A DNA stretch of 64,000 bases from Prorocentrum cordatum. Lineage: Eukaryota; Sar; Dinophyceae; Prorocentrales; Prorocentraceae. Positions 36,340 through 47,199 of this stretch are shown one piece after another; within the stretch, counting starts at the first letter, position 1, and each line of letters starts with the position of its first letter. Under the pieces are notes generated by a model that worked only from the letters and a program-made list of their open reading frames with translations, did not search any database and was not told the origin of the DNA. Made by a program: the position numbers and the translations under genes. The DNA lies in contig CAUYUJ010015275.1 in the NCBI GenBank assembly GCA_963575745.1, positions 197,792-261,791 on the forward strand, in the 5' to 3' direction.

Positions 36340-37125
36340 CACCTCCGCCTTCTCCCCCCTTCCAGCCTTCCGCCTCCTCCCTCCCTTCTCCCTCCTTCGT
36401 TCCAGCTGGCTTCCCTCATCCTCCTCCAGCTCTTCCCCATCTTCCTTCTCCTTCCCCTTTTCCTTTCCCTCTATCTCTCCTGGCTCTGCCTCCCAAGCCC
36501 CCGCCTCGTCGTTGTCCTCGTCCTCGTCCTCCTCCTCTTCCTCCTCGTCCTCCGCTTCCTCCTCCTATCCCTTGTTTCCTGATGGCATGAGAGTGCTTCG
36601 CACGCTGCCACACCCAGCTCAGCCCCCGAGGGCTGAGCTGGTGTTGAAAAGGCGGCACACCAACCGAGAGGAGGGGCTTCCCCAGGAGGAGAGGGAGCAC
36701 GAGGGAAAGGGACGACCCGAGAGGGCAAACCGCGGGGGAGGAAGAGCGAGAGAGGCGAGGAGGAGCGGGAGGGCAGCGGGCACGACGAGGGGAGGCGGAA
36801 GAAGAGCGGGGAGATGTCCCGCGCAGTCCAGAGAACCCGCCAAGCGCCCCCCCCCGGACCGAAAGAGGGACAGGGCCACAGACGCAAGAGCCGTGTCAGT
36901 GACGCACGAAATCGAGTGGGTCAGGCGATCGCAAACATGGATCAAGGGGGCGTGGATTAGCGAAGGGTCCCGTTTCCAGGGGAAATCGCGGATTTCCGCC
37001 GCCGAGCGAGGCGGCACCGGCCGCATTTTGGGGAGGGCACCTCCCCCGATCCATGGATTTGGCGACCGCGCGCCAAATCCATGGATCGCTAATCCGTGTT
37101 TGCGCGCCCCCGAGTGGGGGGCGTC
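36340..37125. other. Unassigned, C/T-rich then purine-rich stretch
   Basis: Pyrimidine-rich to about 36570, purine-rich at 36640-36900. Long open frames reflect this bias. No motif. Confidence 0.35.
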
Positions 37126-37127
37126 AG

Positions 37128-38930
37128 GACAACCATCGGGACAACCAGCGGGACAACCATCGGTACAACTATCGGGGGAACCATCGGGACAACCATCGGG
37201 ACAACCATGGGGACAACCATCGGGACAACCCCAACCATAGGGGCAACCGCCGGGACAACCGCCGGGACAACCGGGGGCCGCGCCTGGCGCGCGGGGGGCG
37301 GCGGTCTTTTTGGCAATAGATGGCTTCTACTAGGGATGGAACTCGCGCAGCTTCGCCTCGCCCGCGTGCGCGACGCGAACCGAAACCGAGCCCGATTTTC
37401 CGGTTGGGGCCACTTCCGTTCTCACCCCCCAAACTCCGATCGATATATCAATCTACATCTTTTAACCTATGAACCATCAATCTAACAATTCATTGTATAC
37501 GTATATCAAATTTTCTCACAATCTTCCAATCTATCAATAGATCAATCGGTCAATCTATGAACCTATGTATATATCAATATGTCTCTCTCTATATTAATGT
37601 ACTTAACTATATATATATGAAGCATCAGGAGAATCTATCAACCATTTCAATATATCAATATATGGTCTATCTATTTCAATACTTATCTATAGACATATCT
37701 TACAATCCATCAAGATATCAACATATCAACCGATCGATTTAAGAATGTATAGACATTTCAGTATTTTCTCTACATATCCACCTATCTATCTATCGATCTA
37801 CCTATCTACCAACCAGCAGGACAACCATCAGCACAACAATCCGGACAACCATCGGGACAACCATCGGGACAACCATCGGGGCAACCATGGGGACAACCAT
37901 CTAGACAACCATCGGGACAACCATCGGGACAACCATCGGGGCAACCATCGGGACAACCATCGGGGCAACGATCCAGACAGGCATCGGGACAGCCATTGGG
38001 ACAACCTTCGGGACAACCATCGGGACAACATCTAACGTCATCTATCTATCTATCTATCAACCATCGGGACAACCATCGGGACAACCATCGAGACAACCAT
38101 CGGGACAACCATCGGGACAACCATCGGGGCAACCATCGGGTCAACCATCGGGTGAACCATCGGGGCAACCACAACCATCGGGATAACCGCCGGGACATCC
38201 CTGGGGCCACGCCTGGCGTTCGGGTGTGTTCTCTATCTATCCATATGTCTGTAACTCTATCTGACAATTAATAAATCTAAGAATAGAGCAATCGATAGAT
38301 TTATGCATCTATGTATATGTATCAATATATCCATACAGCTACCTACCTATCTATCTATCTACGCACCATCAGGATAGTATTGCAGTCTATCAATATATCG
38401 AGCTATTACCTGTCAACTAATCGATCAACCCATCAACACTATAGCAATCTATCAATATCAATACAGCAGTATATCAATCGACCAATCTGTGAATCTATCC
38501 ATGTATCAAGCTATCAATCTAGTTTCCTACCTACCTATATCTCTATCTCTCTATAAACTTTCCGGACAATCATCAGGACAACCTTCCGGACAACCATTGG
38601 GACAACCAACGAGACAACCATCGGGACAACCATCAGGACAACTATCAGGACAACCGTTGAGACAACCATCGGGACAACCATCGGGACAACATCTATCTAT
38701 CTATCTATCTATCAACCATCGGGACAACCATCGGGACAACCATCGGGACAACCATCGGGACAACCATCGGGACAACCGTCGGGACAACCATCGGGACAAC
38801 CATCGAGACAACCATCGGGACAACCATCGAGACAACCATCGGGACAACCATCGGGACAACCATCGGGGCAACCACAACCATCGGGGCATCCGCTTGGACA
38901 ACCCTGGGGCCACGCCCTGCACTCAGGGGG
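37128..38930. repeat. 12-bp minisatellite ATCGGGACAACC in five arrays
   Basis: Arrays at 37128-37282, 37823-38035, 38060-38190, 38558-38692 and 38713-38930, separated by AT-rich TATC/ATCA sequence. The array blocks end in GCACTCG/GCGCTCG-like edges with matching flanks (37305-37425 and 38930-39055: GAACTCGCGCAG, TTCGCCTCGCCCGC), indicating duplication of the whole block. Confidence 0.9.
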
Positions 38931-39056
38931 CGACCCTTGTGGCAATAGATAGTCCCTCCCATTGCATGAACTCGCGCAGTTTCGCCTCGCCCGCACGCGC
39001 GACACGAACCGAAACTGACACCGATTTCCCGATCGGGGTCGCTTCCGTTCACCCCC

Positions 39057-39058
<2 letters not shown>

Positions 39059-39088
<30 letters not shown>

Positions 39089-39214
39089 CCCCCCTCTCTC
39101 TCTATATATATATATGTGTATAGATATTTATATATATGTAGTTGTGTCTGTATCTATATGTGTGTATATATGTATATATCTGTATCTCTCTCTCTCTCTC
39201 TCTCTTCAGAGAGA

Positions 39215-39246
<32 letters not shown>

Positions 39247-39250
39247 AAAG
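39059..39250. repeat. Poly-T, (TA)n, (TC)n and (GA)n tracts
   Basis: Simple repeats shortly upstream of ALDH exon E. Confidence 0.95.
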
Positions 39251-39312
39251 AAACAGAGAGCGAGACAGAGAGGACACGAGAAAGGGAAGAGAGGGACTGA
39301 GGGAAGGGTCAG

Positions 39313-39390
39313 GACATGCTGATCGCGAAGGAGGAGACCTTCGGGCCCATCCTGTCGATCTTCAAGGTCAAGGGCAACAGCGACGACGAG
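39313..39390 (+). CDS. ALDH exon E (partial CDS), EETFGP cofactor motif
   Basis: 26 codons beginning DMLIAKEETFGPILSIFKV and ending NSDDE. EETFGP carries the Glu that contacts the nicotinamide ribose in ALDHs. The acceptor is gtcAG|GAC, close behind a GA-rich simple repeat. The donor is GAG|GACCCC (GA). It is the longest recognised exon and the clearest single proof of the gene. Confidence 0.93.
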
Positions 39391-39756
39391 GACCCCTGCA
39401 CCCTGCGATTCCTCTGTCTCCTCTTACTCGCTCCTCGCTCCACCTCGGCTTACCGTTCGCTCCTCGTCGGCCTCCCCTTTGTTCCTCGCTCCTCGTTCTT
39501 CACCCCTTCCTCCTTCCCGCCCCGTCTGGCTTCCCCTCGTCCGCCCGTTTCCCCCCTTTCGGGCTCGCCCTCCCCCTTCGTCTGCTGCTGCTGCTGCTGC
39601 TGCTCCTCTTCCTCCTCCTCCTGTTCCTTCTCCTCCTCCCTCTCCCGCCCCTCTTACTATTCCCCCTGCTGCCCCCCCCTCCCCCTGCCCCTTTCGTTCC
39701 CCGTGCCCAGCTTGCTTGCCATGCTTCCCTCCCTCCCCACGAGGGTGTGTAGGGCA

Positions 39757-39865
39757 CAGGAGGAGGAGGAGGAGGAGGAGGAGGAGGAGGAGGAGGAGGA
39801 GGAGGAGGAGGAGGAGGAGGAGGAGGACAAGGAGGAGGAGGAGGAGGACAAGGAGGAGGAGGAGG
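39757..39865. repeat. (GGA)n microsatellite
   Basis: GGA triplets with two GGACAA variants. Confidence 0.95.
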
Positions 39866-40813
39866 ATTACCAAAGTAAACCCAAGATGCATCAGCGATGC
39901 TGCAATCCACCCTCCCGTCCCCAGAACCCCCCCCTATCATAGATTTTTTGCGAGCCTCCATTTGTGCTGCAATAACCGCCTCATTGAAAGACCAGTTCAC
40001 TTTGGGCCTGCTATTCATGCGATCCCTGTTTTGAAGAGAAGCTGCCTTGTATCCCTCTAACAGTTAGTATTGACAACGAGAGGTATTGATCATGCAATTC
40101 AACGAGGTGTCCAGCGAGACCGCCGTTTTGAACATCCACCCCCATCTCACTTCGAGGAAGTCTCGAGCGAGAGGCCCACTCTGAAGAGGAGCAGCCCTCC
40201 GCCCGTTCGGCTGCTTCAGGCCCCCCTTCCGTGTGACTGTGAAGGGATTTCCAGTGCGAGCGTGCGCGGCGCTGAGGCGATGCCCGCATCTTTTTGTGAA
40301 GCAGGCATCCATCTGTGTCACGGCTGCACGCCTTAGCAGCAAGTGTGCGCGGTGCCGAGGCGGTCGCTCCGTTTTGAAAACCTGCACGCCGTCCGCCCCT
40401 CGCTGTAGAGATCGGCAGCCCTTGCGACGAGTGTGCGCTGCGGCGGCTGCTGCATGTCGGAGACGTGCCCGGCTCCCTGCCTCCCCGGAATCTCGGGGGC
40501 GGAGAAGAGGGGGGTGATGGCTAGGGGGGGGGTGGATGTCATGGCGGGGGCCATGCTATTTTCCCAGAGTTCATGGTGCCTCTTCTTATTTCATTGCGTC
40601 CCTGGCCCCCCCGCTGGGCCGCGCACGTGCCGCCAGTCATGATTTGCACCCCCCCCTCTTGGCCGCTCCCCAGAATCCCGCGCAGGAGCCTTCACTGCAG
40701 GATAGGCGCGCCCTTGAGGGACGGTCGCCCCAGGGCCCTGCCGTTCCGGCGGCACAGGCCGGCCTGAAGAGGAGCCGCCGTCCGTGCTTCTAGGCTCCAG
40801 GACGGCGACGGGG

Positions 40814-40906
40814 AGGTCTACGGGGCCACATGCGAACCCTACCCCTACCCCCCACGATGTCATGTCTGAGGGGGAGGGTGGGGCAGGGGTTCGCATGTGG
40901 CCACCT
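40814..40906. mobile_element. Fold-back inverted repeat
   Basis: Arms at 40814-40853 (AGGTCTACGGGGCCACATGC...) and 40870-40906 (...TTCGCATGTGGCCACCT) form a long stem with a loop of about 16 bases. Non-coding. Confidence 0.75.
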
Positions 40907-41099
40907 AATGTCTACGACATGTCCTGCGAGAGCCCGATTTTGAGGACGACCCGCGCTCATTCCTTGCATGTGCTTCCGAAGGCGTATGGCCACCCGCAAG
41001 GACGAAGTTGGAAGTGGGTCTGCCGATTTGAAGACGAGCCACACGTGCAGCTGTTGCACAATTTTCGGTTCCCGATCGTAGGGATTCAGTGAGCATTCA

Positions 41100-41420
41100 G
41101 CGAAAGTTCTTTTTGGAAAATCAAGCGCCCCTTATGTAGCTGGTGGTAACTTTGAAGACGAACGTGCGTGGCGCTCAGGCGAGAACTGCATTTTGCAAAC
41201 CGCTCCATCCGTGTAATTGTAGGACTATTTTAAGACGAATGCGCGCGGCGCTAAGGCGAGAGCCACAGGTTGCAAAGGAACTGCCCTCCATCCGAGCAAT
41301 ATGAATTGAAGCTTTTAAAGAGGAAGGAACTAGGCGCGCTAAGGCGAGAGCAACAACCTTTGAACTAACTCTTAAGACGAATGTGCGCGGCGCTGCGGCG
41401 AAAACCACATTTTGAGCGGA
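41100..41420. repeat. Diverged copies of the 83-bp repeat
   Basis: GCGCGGCGCTAAGGCGAGAG and CCACATTTTG-like words recur, matching the array at 2255-2660. Confidence 0.6.
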
Positions 41421-41702
41421 GCCTGGAACAGGCGCAAGGACCCCCCTGCAGGGCGCAGAGAGGAGCGCAGCAGTTGTGACCGCGTTCGCTCCTCCTGCTT
41501 CTGCCCTTCTCTTGTGAGCACTGGCGAACATTCCAGCAGGAACGCGGGAACCCTTTTCCCGGTCACCAGGTGCCTTGCCCGGTTTGCCAGCCGCAGGGGT
41601 GCAAAGGGGGGCGGCCTCGGGACCCGCGAGGATCGAATGCTTCGTGGTCGTCCCTGGCCCCCCTCGGGGGCCCCTTCGGGCGGCGCCGCGCCCGTCGGGC
41701 AG

Positions 41703-41759
41703 GCCGTGCGCATCGCCAACAACTGCGCGTTCGCGCTGGGCTCCTGCGCCATGTCCGCG
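41703..41759 (+). CDS. ALDH exon F (partial CDS), ANNCAFALGSC motif
   Basis: 19 codons, AVRIANNCAFALGSCAMSA, corresponding to the family motif 'A.RlAN.s.yaLg..vfs'. The acceptor is ggcAG|GCC and the donor is GCG|GAGACG (GA). It follows exon E in phase 0, reading DDE-AVRIAN. Confidence 0.9.
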
Positions 41760-42194
41760 GAGACGCCGCCGCGCCCGCCGCGCGCAGCAGAGCCGCCCCG
41801 GGGGGATCGGGCTGCGGAGGCTCGCAGGATCGGACTGGAGGGCGCCATCGGTCGGTCTCGTTTATCCGATCCCCATCCCCATCCCCATCCCCTGCGAGAC
41901 CCTCTTCAAAACTCACCACCCCAGCTGGGGATGCACCCCTCGAGACCCGAAGGGCACGACCCATATCCCCATCTGAGGGGGGTAGATCGGCCAGTGGGGC
42001 CCCAGGCCACGCCGCTGGGGAGGGGGGTCGGTTAAACGATACTCGATCAGAGGAGGAAGCGGTGCCGCTGCCGCTGCCCTCTGCCTCGGTTTCGCGTCTC
42101 TTGGCCTCCCGGGAGGCCCTCGCCGCCGCCGCTGGCTTCGCCTCGAACCACTCCCGGTCGGAGCGCACCCCGGGAGAGGTCCGGGGGCCAGCGG

Positions 42195-42882
42195 CATCGG
42201 CACCTCTGGGCCCCTTTTGGGGTCCTCGTGGTGCCTCTCGAGGCACCCTTGGGGCTCTTTTGGAGGGCCTTGGGGCCCTCTTGGGGCTCGGGGGGGGGTC
42301 TGGGAGGTCTCTTGGGGCCATCTTGGAGGCTACGGCTCAAAAAGTAGCGCTGCGTCCAGTGTTCCCCCCCCCCCGTCGGAACCCAAAACGTCGCCTCTTG
42401 GGGCCCTCTTGGGCCGCTGTTGAGGCGCCCTTCGGCCCGTCTTGGGCCTCTCTGGGGCCTGTCTTGGGGCTCTCTTGGGCCATCTTTGGGGCGGGGCCAG
42501 CTTGAAGCTTCAAAAGCCGCGGATTGGCGAGAAGGCAAACCACATTGATTTTCCTCAGGCTTTGAAGGTTTTTGGCCTCTCGGGGGCGTCCTTGGGCGGC
42601 TCCGTGGCCACTTGGGGCCGTCTTGGGGCGGTCTTGAAGCCTCGTGTAGGCTTGCTAGGAGCTATCTTGAGTCATCGAGGGCTATCTTGAGCGATCTTGG
42701 AGGTCATCTTGAGCTCACTTGGGCTGTCTTCGCCCAAAAGAGACGCTCCAACAACCCGCGCCCCCCCCTCAGGCCCAGGGGGAGGGGGTATGGGGGAGGG
42801 TTGAACCCTCCCCGAAGGGGAAGAAGGGGGTGGACCAGAACGGGCTCTCTAAACCACCTCCGCCCTGAAGGCTGGTGGGATT
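42195..42882 (+). mobile_element. L-family fragment with 3' double hairpin
   Basis: CTTGGGG-type words to about 42740, then CCTCCCCGAAGGGG at about 42807 and the CCACCTCCGCCC/GGCTGGTGGG hairpin at 42854-42879, the same end as the copy at 26897. Confidence 0.6.
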
Positions 42883-42949
42883 TACGATGGATCGTGGTCC
42901 TTGGGGCGCGGACGCAGTGTAATTTACGAGGGATCCTGGCCCTGGGTCG

Positions 42950-43235
42950 GGGACGTCCCGTGGCACGTTCCCTGACGCGTTCCTTGGTACGCCCCCTGGC
43001 GCGTCGCCTGCACGTTCCTGGCACGTTCCGTGGCGCGTCCTGTGGCGAGTTTCCCTGGCACGTCGCGCGGCGCGTCCCCTGGCACGTCCCGTGGCACGTC
43101 CATTGGCACGTTCCGTAGCGCATCCCCTTGGCGCGTCCCGCGGTGCGTGCCCATGGCGTGTCCCCTGGCACGTCCCCTGGCGCGCCCTTTGGGACGTTCC
43201 GCGGCGCGTCCCCCATGGCATGTCCCCCTGGCATC
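42950..43235. repeat. CCTGGCACGTCCC minisatellite
   Basis: About 14-16 bp units, variants of CCCTGGCACGTCCCGTGGC. Confidence 0.8.
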
Positions 43236-43431
43236 GGCTAGTTGCATATGCAATTGAGGTCCTTCGAAACGGTTCCATGCATCGCAGTTCTCAATCCCTT
43301 CCTGGTTCGTGGGTTACTAATGTTTTGTTTTTCCCAACCATCCTGTGGTGTTGAGTCCTCGTTTTGAAGAGAGAGCGCCCCGCGTCAACTCCTTTCTTCC
43401 TCCTCCCCCTCCTCAGTCCTCCCACCATGCG

Positions 43432-43475
43432 CATCGCCGTCATCATCGTCATCATCATCGTCATCATCATCATAC

Positions 43476-43553
<78 letters not shown>

Positions 43554-43580
43554 CCGTCGTCATCATCATCAGACTCATCA
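43432..43580. repeat. (CAT)n microsatellite
   Basis: CAT/CGT triplets immediately before the spliced-leader-like sequence. Confidence 0.95.
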
Positions 43581-43583
43581 TCA

Positions 43584-43601
43584 GAGCCACTTTGGCTCAA
43601 G
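43584..43601 (+). other. Relict dinoflagellate spliced-leader sequence (putative)
   Basis: GAGCCACTTTGGCTCAAG matches 16 of 18 positions of the 3' part of the dinoflagellate spliced leader (TAGCCATTTTGGCTCAAG, from established knowledge). No consensus 5' CCG precedes it and no GT donor follows it, so it is not an SL RNA gene. It fits a leader copied into the genome with a reverse-transcribed mRNA. Confidence 0.6.
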
Positions 43602-43692
43602 CACCTGCTTGTCCGTGGCTTCTTCGGCGCTCGGGCGCCGCGCCACTGCTTCCCCTCTTTTCATTGTCGCTCGGCCCGCTGCCTCATCGCCG

Positions 43693-43999
43693 ATGGTGGT
43701 GGCCGCGCGTATCGCCTGGCTTCGGGATCGTGTCGCTGCAGGTGTGGCGTGTGGCGTTCACCTTGGTGCGGCGCGGGACCCCGCCAAGTGCAAGCTCAAG
43801 TTCATCCTGAACCCTGGCGGCGTCGCAACATCGGCGACTACCCGGGACATGAACCTGCGCATGCTGGACTTGGTTTCCACTTTGGTCGTGGATCATATCG
43901 CAGTGGATCGTAGGCATCGGTTATCAGATGGCCGCGTGGAGGCTTGCGTTTGGCTTCGTCAGGCTGGCGCTCTTCCTGGTGGTCCTCCTGGAGCTGCAC

Positions 44000-44044
<45 letters not shown>

Positions 44045-45138
44045 CTGGTGATGATGATGGTGATGGTGATGATGATGGCGATGATGATGATGAGGAGGAG
44101 GATGATGATGATGATGATGGTGATGATCCTCCTGACCCAGCTGACGATCTCGATCCTCGGGAGCGTGGGCCTCGCCGTCGAGATCGTTCACCTCCTCCTC
44201 CTGGTCCTCCTGTTCGTCCTGACCCTTGGCACACTCAGAGTGGCACGGACCCTTGGTCTGGTGGGCTGCATCGTGGTCCCAAGGCTCCTCGGCATGGTGT
44301 GCGTGCTTTGGCAAGCGAAGCTGTCCTTTGTCCTGGTGATGGCGTCCTTCCTCCTGCTGGTGCCGTTCGCCATGGCCATCCTGCTGCAGTGGCCACCTTT
44401 CCTGCTGGTGCTCAAGCTGTTCATCGGCTTCCTGTTTTCCCTCGGCTTCCTGTTGATGCCGTCGCCTCTCCTCCTGACGCCGTTCGACATCATCTACCTG
44501 CTGGTGGTGCCGTCGCTGTCCTACGTCCTGTTCCTGGCGTCGTTCCTCCTGCTGGTGCCGTTCATCATGGTCATCCTGCTGCATATTCCGTCCCTCCTGC
44601 TGGTGGTGCCATTGATTGTGATCGTCTTTATGTTCCTGGCCTGTTGGCCTGGCTGGCCGGAGTTCTTCACCTTCCTGGTGCTCCTTACGGTGTCGACGTC
44701 GACCCGTGCCTATGGAGGGAGCCGCTGCCAGAGGTGCCTGGCTTCCCATAGCTTCTGGTGGCGTCTGCTGGCGCGAGGGTCGTGGAGCATATCGTGGTAC
44801 CTCACTGCGTGGCGGGCTACATCGACAAGTTGGATGTCAGATGTTCTGCGGCTTCTGAATCTCGCCGCGTGCGGGCCTATGTATCTAGGCGCTTGGGTTC
44901 CTGTTGCCGCGCTGCTGAAGATCGGCGCAAGTCGAGCTTCAGACATCTTTCGCTGATGGCTGCCCAACTTGGGCATGAGGCTGCCCGTTTCCAGATCGAG
45001 CTCGATTCGACGCAGGTCGCGATACAGAGACAGAACATGCAAGTGCAGCTAATGCTGCTGGTGGCTGGTGGGATTAGGAACGAGTGGCTGCTTCGCACCC
45101 TTCGAAACAATCCTGCGCACCCGCCTGCTGACTCGTAG
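43693..45138 (+). pseudogene. Putative processed retrogene, unknown product
   Basis: It is the first ATG-led frame after the spliced-leader-like sequence. It stays open from 43693 to a TAG at 44749-44751, and the same frame continues open to the stop at 45136-45138. The N-terminal part (MVVAARIAWLRDRVAAGVAC...) is ordinary-looking. A poly-Asp tract is encoded by a GAT array at 43999-44127, and a Pro/Ala/Val/His-rich middle comes from GCTGGTGCCGTT-type repeats. The C-terminal part (FRHLSLMAAQLGHEAARFQI and on) looks helical. No domain was recognised. Other frames over the middle are also open, so the protein is uncertain. What favours it is the lack of introns and the leader-like sequence 91 bases upstream of the start. 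Confidence 0.35.
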
Positions 45139-45320
45139 CCCTCTTGCCTGGTAGCTTAGTTATCTGGCAACGCTTGTTTGTCGAGTGCACGCCTTCTCCT
45201 GTGAAAAGGCTGTTTTGATTGGCCATCGTCCACTGATTGGACGTTTTTCGTCACCACCGTTATCGCTTTACTACAGATTGAAGCAAGAACAAGGCTACTG
45301 CAGAGTGCGCCGGGTAAAAC

Positions 45321-45560
45321 AATCATCATAATCGTCATCATCATCATCAGCCGCATTATTGTCGTCGTTATCGCCGTCGTCACCTCCATCATCATCATCA
45401 TCATCATCGTCATCATCATCATTATCATCATCATCATCTTCATCATCATCACCAACAGTATCATCATCATCGTCATCATCATCAGCGTCATCGTCAGCAT
45501 AGTTATTGGCATCGTCATCATCATCGTCGTCATCATCGCCGTCATCGTCTCCGTCATCGC
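45321..45560. repeat. (CAT)n-type microsatellite
   Basis: CAT triplets with CGT and AGC variants. Confidence 0.95.
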
Positions 45561-45567
45561 CATCAGC

Positions 45568-46165
45568 GTCGGCACACCCCTCATACGTTTCGTGGCCCCG
45601 TAGGGAGCCCTGCCGAAGGCCGCAGTGGCGGTGTCCACATGCGCCCGCGCCACCCATTTTGGCACACCCCTCACACGGTTCGTGGCCCCAGAGGAAGCTT
45701 CACCGAAGGCCCCAGTGGCGGTGTCCACATGCGTCCGCGCCACCCATCTCGGCATTTCTGGGCAACCCCCGCACGTTTCGTGGCCCCATTGGGAGCTCCA
45801 CCGAAGGCCCTTGTGGCGGTGTCCAGATGCGTCCGCCCCACCCATTTCGGCACACCCCACACGCGCTTCGTGGCCCCATAGGGAACTCCACCGAAGGCCA
45901 GTGTGGCGGTGTCCAGATGCGTCCGCGCCACCCACTTCGGCACAATCCACACGCGCTTCGTAGCCCCATAGGGAAGCTCCACCGAAGGCCCCAGTGGCGG
46001 TGTTCCTTCGTCCGCGCCACCCATGTCGGCTCACCCCTCACACGTTTCGTGGCCCCATAGGGAGCTCCACCGAAGGCCGCATTGGGGGTGTCCACATGCG
46101 TCTGCGCCACCCATTTCGGGTCACCCCTCACACGGTTCGTGGCCCCATTGGGAGATCCACCGGAA
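45568..46165. repeat. 90-bp satellite, about seven units
   Basis: CGTGGCCCC recurs at 45591, 45681, 45779, 45869, 45959 (as CGTAGCCCC), 46048 and 46138. The spacing is 90, 98, 90, 90, 89 and 90. Most units are multiples of three and keep frames open on both strands. Confidence 0.92.
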
Positions 46166-46606
46166 ACAATATTCACATATGATGTATTCACAACTGCATA
46201 TGGTTGGGTCTTTCGCCAGGATCATTTAAAAACGAATGCGCGCGGCGCTAAAGCGGAAACCACGTTTTGTAAGCAACCCGTCCTCCACCTGTGATTTTGT
46301 TGCCCATGTCAAGCTTCATGATCACAAATGACAAGGAACTCTCAGGCGAAACGCCCGTCCCGCCTGTCCGATTGGCCTCAGGGTGCGACAGGGGGGAAGG
46401 AAAATAATGGAGGACGAGGAGGAAGGAGGAAGATGAGGAGGAGGGAGGAAGGAATCAGGAGTCAGGAGTCAGGAGAAGGGAGGAGTGAGGATGGAAGGAG
46501 GAGGAGGGGAGGAGGGAGGAGGAGAGGGAAGGAGGAAACACGGAGGAGGGAGGAGGGAGGAGAAGGCAAAACACTGGAGACGGATAGGGCGGGGGGGCGC
46601 CCGCAG

Positions 46607-46645
46607 GACCAGGCCCGGGCCGCGAGGATCTGCGCCAGGCTCGAG
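46607..46645 (+). CDS. ALDH exon G (partial CDS), 13-codon micro-exon
   Basis: DQARAARICARLE: it aligns without a gap to the helix between the 'ALG...S' strand and the 'G....ND' strand of ALDH22-type enzymes. The acceptor is cgcAG|GAC and the donor is GAG|GCCCGG (GC), both phase 0. At 39 nt it is convincing only because it fills exactly the residues missing between exons F and H. Confidence 0.72.
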
Positions 46646-46818
46646 GCCCGGGCCCGCGCCGGCCCCGCGGCGGCTCTCGGCGGCCCGCGGCCGCGGCACG
46701 GAGCGCGGCGGCGTCGGCGCCGCCCTGGCCCAGCGGCTCGTCCGTCGGGCGCGCGGTCAGAGCGCGGCCCACCGCGTCTGCCACCGCTGCGTTCCAGAGC
46801 ATCGCGGGGAGGGGAGGG

Positions 46819-47190
46819 GAGGAGGAGGAGGAGGAGGAGGAGGAGGAGGAGGAGGAGAGAGGAGGAGGAGGAGGAGGAGGAGGAGGAGGAGGAGGAGGAG
46901 AGAGGGAGAGGGAGGAGGAGGAGGAGGAGGAGGAGGAGGAGGAGAGGAGGAGGAGGAGGAGGAGGAGGAGGGGAGGAGGAGAGGAGGAGGAGGAGGAGGG
47001 CGGAGGCGGAGGCGGAGGCGGAGGCGGAGGGAGGAGGAGGAGGAGGAGGAGGAGGAGGAGGAGGAGGAGGAGGAGGAGGAGGAGGAGGAGGGAGGAGGAG
47101 GAGGGAGGAGGAGGAGGAGGAGGAGGAGGAGGGAGGAGGAGGAGGAGGAGGAGGAGGAGGAGGAGAGGAGGAGGAGGAGGAGGAGGAGGA
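46819..47190. repeat. (GGA)n microsatellite
   Basis: About 370 bp of GGA with single-base slips and a GGAGGC patch, 174 bp after ALDH exon G. Confidence 0.95.
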
Positions 47191-47199
47191 GGGGGGGGC

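Noticed and set aside
37128-38930. CRISPR-like regular repeats
   Set aside because: The units are contiguous 12-mers without unique spacers; a eukaryotic minisatellite.
43584-43601. Functional spliced-leader RNA gene
   Set aside because: No conserved 5' CCGT and no GT donor or downstream SL RNA body; only a relict leader is plausible.
43838-44749. 303-residue Gln/Glu/His-rich frame on the minus strand
   Set aside because: Antisense of GCTGGTGCCGTT- and GAT-type repeats. The + strand reading has the leader-like sequence and a longer open frame.
46696-46750. Alternative ALDH exon reading GGVGAALAQRLVRRA
   Set aside because: No AG|G acceptor in phase. The segment at 46607-46645 fills the gap without insertions.
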